From Agreia sp. VKM Ac-1783 (GTDB taxonomy: Bacteria; Actinomycetota; Actinomycetes; Actinomycetales; Microbacteriaceae): a DNA stretch of 64,000 nt. The notes beneath the pieces are model-generated. The model had not been told where the DNA came from. It was given only the letters and a program-made list of their open reading frames with translations, and ran no database searches. The position numbers and the translations under genes were made by a program. Shown here one piece after another: positions 59,070 to 64,000 of the stretch (the stretch's first letter is position 1; each line of letters starts with the position of its first letter). The stretch spans positions 310,001 to 374,000 of the forward strand of contig NZ_FXWI01000001.1 in NCBI RefSeq assembly GCF_900177765.1. Reading direction: 5' to 3'.

Positions 59070-60065
59070 ATGAGTCTCTCCCGAAACGACTGGCCCATCG
59101 CTGCCAGCATGCTCCCGTTCTCGGACGTGGCGCCCAGCGGTGTTCCGGTGCAGGATGCCGGGCCCGAGGAGTGGGCGCGGGTGCTCGGTGAGGTGGCGGA
59201 CGCGGGTTTCGACTGCGTCGATTTCACCGACAACTGGGTGAAGGTCGGCGACCTGTCGCCTGCGCGACTCGACGATCTTGCCGCCGCGTCGGCCCAGGCG
59301 GGTCTTCGGCCCGCGTCGGTGTCGGCGATCAGGCGCAGCGTCATCGATGCGGAGAACGGAGCGGACAACCTCGCCTACAGTCACCGCACTCTCGAGGCGG
59401 CCGCGCGACTGGGCATCGAGGTCGTCTCGTTCGGGCTGCACCAGGCGCTCACCCGAGAGCAGCGCGAGCAGCTCTGGTTCTGGACCGTCGATGGACATCG
59501 CGACGATCCCGACGACGTCGAGGCCTGGATGCTCGCGGTGGCGCGACTTCGCGAGCTCGGCCGTCACGCCGAGGAACTCGGCCAGCTCGTCTCGCTGGAG
59601 CTCTACGAGGACACGTACCTCGGAACGGCGGATTCATCGGTGCGGCTCGTCGAGGAGATAGGCCTCGAGAATGTCGGTCTGAACCCCGACATCGGAAATC
59701 TGATCCGGTTGCATCGTCGGGTGGAGTCGTGGGAGGAAATCGTCGCGAAGACGGTGCCATACGCCAACTTCTGGCACGTCAAGAACTACGCTCGCGACGA
59801 GGACAGGGCGCGCGAGCAGTACTTCGCTGTGCCGGCTCCGATGGAGTCGGGCCTCATCAACTATCGAGCCGCCATCGCATCCGCGATCGCGGCGGGATTC
59901 CAGGGCATCCTGTGCACCGAGAATTACGGTGGCGACGGACTCAGCGTGTGCGCGGCCAATCGCGACTACCTGCGCAGACACGCTCTGCCCAAATCGGCCG
60001 ATTACGTGCCCGGCCGCAGCCGCGTGCGCCAGGGCTCGTTGAGCGTCGAGCGATCGACCCCCTAG
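59070..60065 (+). CDS. Sugar phosphate isomerase/epimerase (xylose isomerase-like TIM barrel)
   Basis: The 331-residue protein from ATG 59070 shows the AP-endonuclease-2/xylose isomerase-like barrel. Landmarks are FDCVDFTDNW, VSLELYEDTYLGTADSSVRLVEEIGLENVGLNPDIGN (metal ligands in Glu and Asp), NFWHVKNYARD and GFQGILCTENYGGDG. Such enzymes isomerise or epimerise sugars, and this one lies between the importer and a DAK-family kinase. It probably converts the imported monosaccharide to a keto form; the substrate is inferred only. Confidence 0.88.
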   Translation: MSLSRNDWPIAASMLPFSDVAPSGVPVQDAGPEEWARVLGEVADAGFDCVDFTDNWVKVGDLSPARLDDLAAASAQAGLRPASVSAIRRSVIDAENGADNLAYSHRTLEAAARLGIEVVSFGLHQALTREQREQLWFWTVDGHRDDPDDVEAWMLAVARLRELGRHAEELGQLVSLELYEDTYLGTADSSVRLVEEIGLENVGLNPDIGNLIRLHRRVESWEEIVAKTVPYANFWHVKNYARDEDRAREQYFAVPAPMESGLINYRAAIASAIAAGFQGILCTENYGGDGLSVCAANRDYLRRHALPKSADYVPGRSRVRQGSLSVERSTP

Positions 60066-60124
60066 ACCGAGATTCTTTATCCGGTTTCAGGTTTCTCACG
60101 CAGGTTTCTAGCAAAGGAGATGCA

Positions 60125-61852
60125 ATGACGCGTCTATTCAACAATCCAGACGATTTCACGTCGGAGGCGCTGAAGGGCTTCGCTCGGGTGCACGCAGACG
60201 CCGTCGAACTCGTCGACGGCGGAGTGGTACGGCGCCACCGCCCGGACGGACCCCGGGTGGCGGTCGTGATCGGGGGCGGATCGGGGCACTATCCGGCGTT
60301 CGCCGGAGTGGTCGGGCCGGGGCTGGCGACCGCCGCCGTCTGCGGCCAGGTGTTCACCTCTCCCTCTGCCGGCCAGGCCTATCGGGTGGCGGCCGCCGCC
60401 GAGTCCGGAGCGGGAGTCCTCTTCAGCTTCGGCAACTATGCCGGCGACGTTCTGCACTTCGCCGCCGCAGAAGAGAAGCTGCGCGCCGAGGGCCACGATG
60501 TGCGCACCGTTCTCGTCACAGACGACATCGCGAGTGCTCCGCTCGGCGAGATGGAGAAGCGCCGCGGCATTGCCGGCGACTTCGCCGTGTTCAAGGTGGC
60601 CGGAGCGGCGGCAGAGCGAGGATTCTCGCTCGACGACGTGGAGCGCGTCGCCCGCGAGGCCAACCGTCGAACGCGCAGCCTCGGCGTGGCCTTCAGCGGC
60701 TGCACGTTTCCCGGGTCCGACAAGCCGCTGTTCACGGTTCCCGAGGGGCAGATGTCGATCGGCCTCGGCATCCACGGCGAACCGGGCATCGACGAGGTGC
60801 CGATGACGGGTGCCGCCGAGCTCGCGAAGCTCCTCGTTTCGCGTCTGCTCGACGACGCTCCAGACGACCGCGGTAGTCGAGTGGCCGTGATGGTCAACGG
60901 GCTCGGCACGGTGAAATACGAAGAGCTCTTCGTGCTGTATTCGGGCGTCGCCGACGAACTCGAGGCAGCGGGCCTGACCATCGTCGAGCCCGAATGCGGC
61001 GAACTCGTCACGAGCCTCGACATGGCCGGGGTGTCGGTGACGCTCGTGTGGCTCGATGACGAGATCGAGCAACTGTGGCGTGATCCGGCCTGGTCGCCCG
61101 CCTATCGCAAGGGCGACACGCGGTCGGCTGCGTTCTCGCGCGACGCGCCCCGGGCATCCACCGAGTCGCGCCCGTCGGAGGGCGCCGGTGCTGCCGTGGC
61201 GCCTGACGACGTGTCACCGGCCTCGGCGGCGCGAGCCGCACTCGCGCTGCGCCTGATGGTGGCAGTGCGTGAGACGCTGCACGAGAACCGCGACGAACTC
61301 GGCCGCATCGATGCGATCGCGGGCGACGGCGACCACGGGGCCGGCATGGTGCACGGCATCGATGCGGCCGTGCGCAGCGCCCGCGACGCACCCGGTGTCG
61401 GAGTCCGAGAGCTCTTGGCGAACGCGGGCGATGCCTGGAGCGACGAAGCGGGTGGCACATCCGGCGCTCTCTGGGCCGCTGCGCTCCAGGCCATGGGAGA
61501 GGCCGCGGAGAACGGTTCCGACTCAGATGAGGAGACGGCCGTCGCTGTGGCCCGAGCTGCGCTCGACGGCATCCAGCGTCTGGGCAAGGCTCAGCCGGGC
61601 GACAAGACCATGATCGACTCTCTCGTGCCCTACGTCGACACGCTCTCCGACGAGATCGCCGCCGGTGTCTCGCTTGACGCGGCTCTCCAGACGGCGGCCT
61701 CCGCTGCGACCCGGGCCGCCGTCGAGACCGCGCGGCTGCGGCCCGCGCTCGGCCGGGCGCGTCCGCTCGCAGAAAAGAGCCTCGGGCATCCGGATGCCGG
61801 CGCGACGTCGCTCGCGCTCATCGCCGAACGCATTGCGACCGAGATCTCGTGA
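60125..61852 (+). CDS. Dihydroxyacetone kinase family protein (DhaK-DhaL fusion; candidate ketotetrose/apulose kinase)
   Basis: Starting at ATG 60125 with AAAGGAG upstream gives 575 residues. The DhaK (DAK1) half has GGGSGHYPAFAG, GNYAGDVL and the substrate-binding His217 in GLGIHGEPG. The DhaL (DAK2) half carries the ATP site GDGDHG near residue 402 and GGTSGALWAAAL. ATP-dependent members phosphorylate dihydroxyacetone, L- or D-erythrulose or D-apulose. Because the gene follows an isomerase in a sugar operon, a keto-sugar other than dihydroxyacetone is plausible. Confidence 0.9.
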   Translation: MTRLFNNPDDFTSEALKGFARVHADAVELVDGGVVRRHRPDGPRVAVVIGGGSGHYPAFAGVVGPGLATAAVCGQVFTSPSAGQAYRVAAAAESGAGVLFSFGNYAGDVLHFAAAEEKLRAEGHDVRTVLVTDDIASAPLGEMEKRRGIAGDFAVFKVAGAAAERGFSLDDVERVAREANRRTRSLGVAFSGCTFPGSDKPLFTVPEGQMSIGLGIHGEPGIDEVPMTGAAELAKLLVSRLLDDAPDDRGSRVAVMVNGLGTVKYEELFVLYSGVADELEAAGLTIVEPECGELVTSLDMAGVSVTLVWLDDEIEQLWRDPAWSPAYRKGDTRSAAFSRDAPRASTESRPSEGAGAAVAPDDVSPASAARAALALRLMVAVRETLHENRDELGRIDAIAGDGDHGAGMVHGIDAAVRSARDAPGVGVRELLANAGDAWSDEAGGTSGALWAAALQAMGEAAENGSDSDEETAVAVARAALDGIQRLGKAQPGDKTMIDSLVPYVDTLSDEIAAGVSLDAALQTAASAATRAAVETARLRPALGRARPLAEKSLGHPDAGATSLALIAERIATEIS

Positions 61853-61898
61853 CCGAACCGACCCCCGAATCGAAGCACAGACACCGAGGAGAAACATC

Positions 61899-62849
61899 AT
61901 GATCAGGACAGTCGCCGTCATCGGTTCGGGATACATGGGCGGTGGCATCGCGCAGGTACTGGCCCTCTCCGGAGCCTCGGTCCGCCTGGCGGACATCTCC
62001 GAGGAGATCGCCGCGAAGAACCTCGCGCGGGTGATCGCCGAGGCGACTCAGTTCGAGTCGGAGGGCCTCTTTCCCGAGTGCGCCGCGGCCACCATCGAGC
62101 GCAACATCTCGGCCGCCGCGTCGATCGAGGAGGCGGTCGTCGGCGTCGACTTCGTCGAAGAGGCCGTGCCGGAGATCCTCTCGGTCAAGCACGAGACGCT
62201 CGCGAGGATCAGCTCGGCCGCCGGCCCCGAGACCATCATCGGCAGCAATACCTCGACGATCTCGATCAACGCCCTGGCCGAGGCCGTGGTCGCACCCGAG
62301 CGTTTCCTCGGCATCCACTTCTCGAACCCGGCGCCGTTCATCCCGGGCGTCGAGTTGATTCCGCACGATGGCACGGATGCGGCGATCCTCCCTCCCGTCG
62401 AAGAGCTGCTCACAGCGGCAGGAAAGTCGAGTGCGCGCATCACAGATTCCACCGGGTTCGTACTCAACAGGCTGCAATACGCCCTCTTTCACGAGGCGAC
62501 GCAGCTCGTCGAGGAGGGTGTGGCGACACCCGAGGACATCGACACGATCGTGCGCACGACCTTCGGATTCCGCCTGCCCTTCTTCGGGCCGTTCCTCATC
62601 GCCGATATGGCCGGGCTCGACGTGTACTCGTTCTGCTACACCTCCCTGCAGACGCGGTTCGACGAGAGGTTCGCCACACCGAAGATCCTGAGCGACCTGG
62701 TCGATGCCGGCAGACTGGGCACGAAGACGGGCGGCGGTTTCATCGACATCGCATCCGACAGAACGCCGGAGCTCATCGCCTACCGCAATAAGGCCTACGT
62801 GAAGATGCAGCAGCTGCTCGACGAGCTGGGTCCTGCTCCGACCGCCTGA
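61899..62849 (+). CDS. 3-hydroxyacyl-CoA dehydrogenase family protein (sugar-acid dehydrogenase candidate)
   Basis: The 316-residue protein starts at ATG 61899 after GAGGAGAAA. The N-terminal Rossmann motif VAVIGSGYMGGGIAQVLA binds NAD. The HCDH blocks GSNTSTISINALAEAV, FLGIHFSNPAPFIPGVELIP (catalytic His) and SSARITDSTGFVLNRLQYALFHEA follow, then a C-terminal helical domain. The family includes L-gulonate 3-dehydrogenase and carnitine dehydrogenase as well as fatty-acid enzymes; the sugar operon favours a polyol- or sugar-acid substrate. It ends the seven-gene operon. Confidence 0.88.
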   Translation: MIRTVAVIGSGYMGGGIAQVLALSGASVRLADISEEIAAKNLARVIAEATQFESEGLFPECAAATIERNISAAASIEEAVVGVDFVEEAVPEILSVKHETLARISSAAGPETIIGSNTSTISINALAEAVVAPERFLGIHFSNPAPFIPGVELIPHDGTDAAILPPVEELLTAAGKSSARITDSTGFVLNRLQYALFHEATQLVEEGVATPEDIDTIVRTTFGFRLPFFGPFLIADMAGLDVYSFCYTSLQTRFDERFATPKILSDLVDAGRLGTKTGGGFIDIASDRTPELIAYRNKAYVKMQQLLDELGPAPTA

Positions 62850-62929
62850 TCGATATCTGGCACCCACCACGAACCGGCGCGCGAGCAATGCGCGCTATCG
62901 GTTAGGATAGTCAGGTTCGTAAGAACAGA

Positions 62930-63017
62930 GGTGGCGTACTCAAGCGGCCGAAGAGGCACGCTTGGAAAGCGTGTATAGGGCAACCTATCGAGAGTTCGAA
63001 TCTCTCCGCCACCGCCA
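62930..63017 (+). tRNA. tRNA-Ser (anticodon GGA)
   Basis: The acceptor arms GGTGGCG (62930-62936) and CGCCACC (63007-63013) pair fully, followed by discriminator G and an encoded CCA (63015-63017). The anticodon stem-loop contains CTTGGAAAG, giving GGA. A long variable arm (about 17 nt, TATAGGGCAACCTATCG) is typical of serine tRNAs, and GTTCGAATC forms the T loop. Confidence 0.97.
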
Positions 63018-63020
63018 ACA

Positions 63021-63056
63021 CCCCTGATCGAAGCCACTGCTTCGGTCAGGGGTTTG
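63021..63056 (+). terminator. Terminator of the tRNA-Ser gene
   Basis: CCCCTGATCGAAG (63021-63033) pairs with CTTCGGTCAGGGG (63040-63052) around a 6-nt loop with one G-U pair, followed by a short U run (TTTGT). It begins four bases after the tRNA CCA. Confidence 0.85.
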
Positions 63057-63103
63057 TGCGTTAAGGGTGCGCGCGGTTCTGGGTCTTCGCGGGCGAGAAG
63101 GCT

Positions 63104-63757
63104 CTAGTAGCGTGCCATGGTGAGAGCCTCGGCTACGGGGTCGTCGCCCTCGACCGCCTCGAACTGCGCGTGCAATCCGACTCCGTCGACGAGGCTGCAG
63201 AAGACGAGAGCGGCCACGTCAGCGCGGGGGATCGAGCCGCGGCCCGTGCTCTCTGCGAGACGCACGAGGCCGGTTCCGGGATCGTCGGTAAGGGCCCCGG
63301 GCCTGATGATCGTCCAGTCGAGGTCACGCTGGCGTAGGGCCGAGTCGGCTTCGCTCTTCGCCCGCAGGTACACCTGGAACACATCGTCGGAATCCGGCTC
63401 GAAAGAGTCGGCCGACATCGCCGAGATCATGACGTAACGACGGATGCCGGCGATCACGGCCGCATCGGCGAGGAGCACGGCCGCATCCCGATCGACGGTG
63501 AGCTTTCGATCCGCCCCCGAATCGGGACCGGCGCCGGCGGCGAACACCACGGCATCCACCCCGGCGAGATCGGCGGCGAGGGTCTCGGCCGAAACCTGCT
63601 CGAGATCGAGAACCACGGGGATGCCGCCGGCCACGAGCAGATCACCCGCCTGATCGGGTTTGCGGATGAGGCCGACGGCTTCGTGGCCTGCCTCACTGAG
63701 AAGCTTCTGGAGAATAAGGGCGATCTTGCCGTGACCTCCGGCGATTGCAATACGCAT
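63104..63757 (-). CDS. NAD(P)-binding protein, atypical SDR family
   Basis: The 217-residue protein has an N-terminal nucleotide-binding motif (IAIAGGHGKIALIL), an NAD(P)-interacting VDAVVFAAGAGPDSG segment, YVMISAMSAD, and WTIIRPGALTDDPGTG near the substrate side. This arrangement is typical of NmrA/YwnB-type atypical short-chain dehydrogenases that act as reductases or redox sensors. The gene is divergent from the SRP RNA gene. Confidence 0.9.
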   Translation of the reverse strand: MRIAIAGGHGKIALILQKLLSEAGHEAVGLIRKPDQAGDLLVAGGIPVVLDLEQVSAETLAADLAGVDAVVFAAGAGPDSGADRKLTVDRDAAVLLADAAVIAGIRRYVMISAMSADSFEPDSDDVFQVYLRAKSEADSALRQRDLDWTIIRPGALTDDPGTGLVRLAESTGRGSIPRADVAALVFCSLVDGVGLHAQFEAVEGDDPVAEALTMARY

Positions 63758-63800
63758 ACCTCAAGTACACCTCAGGTCGCGATCAGCACACAACCTCGCG

Positions 63801-63806
63801 TAAAGT
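63801..63806 (+). promoter_or_regulatory. Possible -10 box of the SRP RNA gene
   Basis: TAAAGT lies eight bases before the predicted 5' end of the RNA, at the expected distance for a -10 element (TANNNT). No good -35 box is obvious. Confidence 0.35.
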
Positions 63807-63813
63807 GGTTGAC

Positions 63814-63901
63814 GGCTCCCCGCGTGGCGCCATCCAGGCCAACTCCCCCAGGACGGAAACGTAGCAAGGGTAACCGGGCTCTGGCGGGTGCGCGGGGGGT
63901 C
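63814..63901 (+). ncRNA. ffs: Signal recognition particle RNA, small (4.5S) type
   Basis: The conserved SRP apical loop GGACGGAAACGTAGCAAGG is present (about 63851-63869), with its symmetric bulge. The outer arms GGCTCCCCGCG (63814-63824) and CGCGGGGGGTC (63891-63901) pair to close an approximately 88-nt hairpin. TTTTCTTTT follows directly and acts as the terminator. The RNA scaffolds Ffh and targets membrane proteins to the FtsY receptor. Confidence 0.95.
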
Positions 63902-63987
63902 TTTTCTTTTGTGCCCAGTACTACTGGGGCCCGAGACGGCGACTACTGGAATGTCGGCCTCTCTCTGCTGGACATTACGCATTCGTG

Positions 63988-64000
63988 ATGTCCGCCGCTC
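63988..64000 (+). CDS. Possible first codons of dnaX or another gene, cut by the window
   Basis: GTGATGTCCGCCGCTC at 63985-64000 offers start codons at 63985 and 63988 (M-S-A-A) running off the window. In many bacteria dnaX follows the SRP RNA gene, which is the only reason for suggesting it. The 86 bp between the SRP RNA and this point show nothing else recognisable. Confidence 0.25.

Noticed and set aside
1-64000. CRISPR arrays, insertion sequences, prophage, rRNA operons
   Set aside because: No regularly spaced direct repeats, transposase or integrase motifs, phage structural genes or rRNA sequence were seen on either strand.

Overview
The window is high-GC chromosomal DNA from an actinobacterium, most likely of the family Microbacteriaceae. 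The evidence is strong G/C third-position use, many GTG starts, sugar ABC transporters without their own ATPases, F420/PPOX proteins, a LAxTG-type sortase signal and scattered copies of a CTTCGACAGGCTCAGGGAAC-like repeat. There are no phage genes, insertion sequences, rRNAs or CRISPR arrays. Most of the window is chromosomal housekeeping; the ends are rich in plant-polysaccharide utilisation genes.

Layout. 1-5.7 kb: two adjacent ROK regulators (the first cut by the window edge), glycerate kinase, a Bcr/CflA-type MFS exporter and a PAP2 phosphatase. 5.9-12.1 kb: arabinofuranoside operon 1 (LacI regulator, promoter with two operators, binding lipoprotein, two permeases, GH51). 12.1-25.5 kb: a saccharopine-dehydrogenase-like/MenC-like pair, a HerA-like ATPase, DUF3224, a TetR-aldo/keto reductase pair, a Ser/Thr kinase fused to a GAF domain, a GNAT enzyme, DUF6328, an AlkC-type glycosylase, a SHOCT protein and thyA-folA. 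25.7-39.3 kb: MFS and DMT transporters, AI-2E permease, mntP, redox and repair genes (msrB-msrA, glutathione peroxidase, a truncated AlkD-like gene), an apparently frameshifted TMEM175 homologue, an ABC-F relic, pgi and an ECF-type sigma factor.

39.3-62.9 kb is a sugar-catabolism region with four subclusters. First, a ThuA/oxidoreductase pair is divergent from a LacI gene. Second, a long minus-strand operon holds LacI, binding protein, two permeases, GH127 beta-L-arabinofuranosidase, a wall-anchored GH39-like multidomain enzyme and an MGH1-like (GH63-type) glycosidase. Third, a LacI gene paralogous to the operon-1 regulator sits next to arabinofuranoside operon 2. Fourth, operon 2 itself carries GH51, binding protein, two permeases, TIM-barrel isomerase, DAK-family kinase and a 3-hydroxyacyl-CoA-dehydrogenase-family enzyme. 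The window closes with tRNA-Ser(GGA), an NAD(P)-binding protein, the SRP RNA gene and possibly the first codons of dnaX.

Reading the genes together, the organism appears to capture arabinose-containing plant oligosaccharides (arabinan, arabinoxylan, or hydroxyproline-linked beta-arabinosides) through three CUT1-type ABC importers that must share an ATPase encoded elsewhere. It cleaves alpha-L-arabinofuranosides with two paralogous GH51 enzymes and beta-L-arabinofuranosides with GH127. Each operon has its own LacI repressor and recognisable palindromic operators; the two GH51 operons share the same promoter-operator layout.
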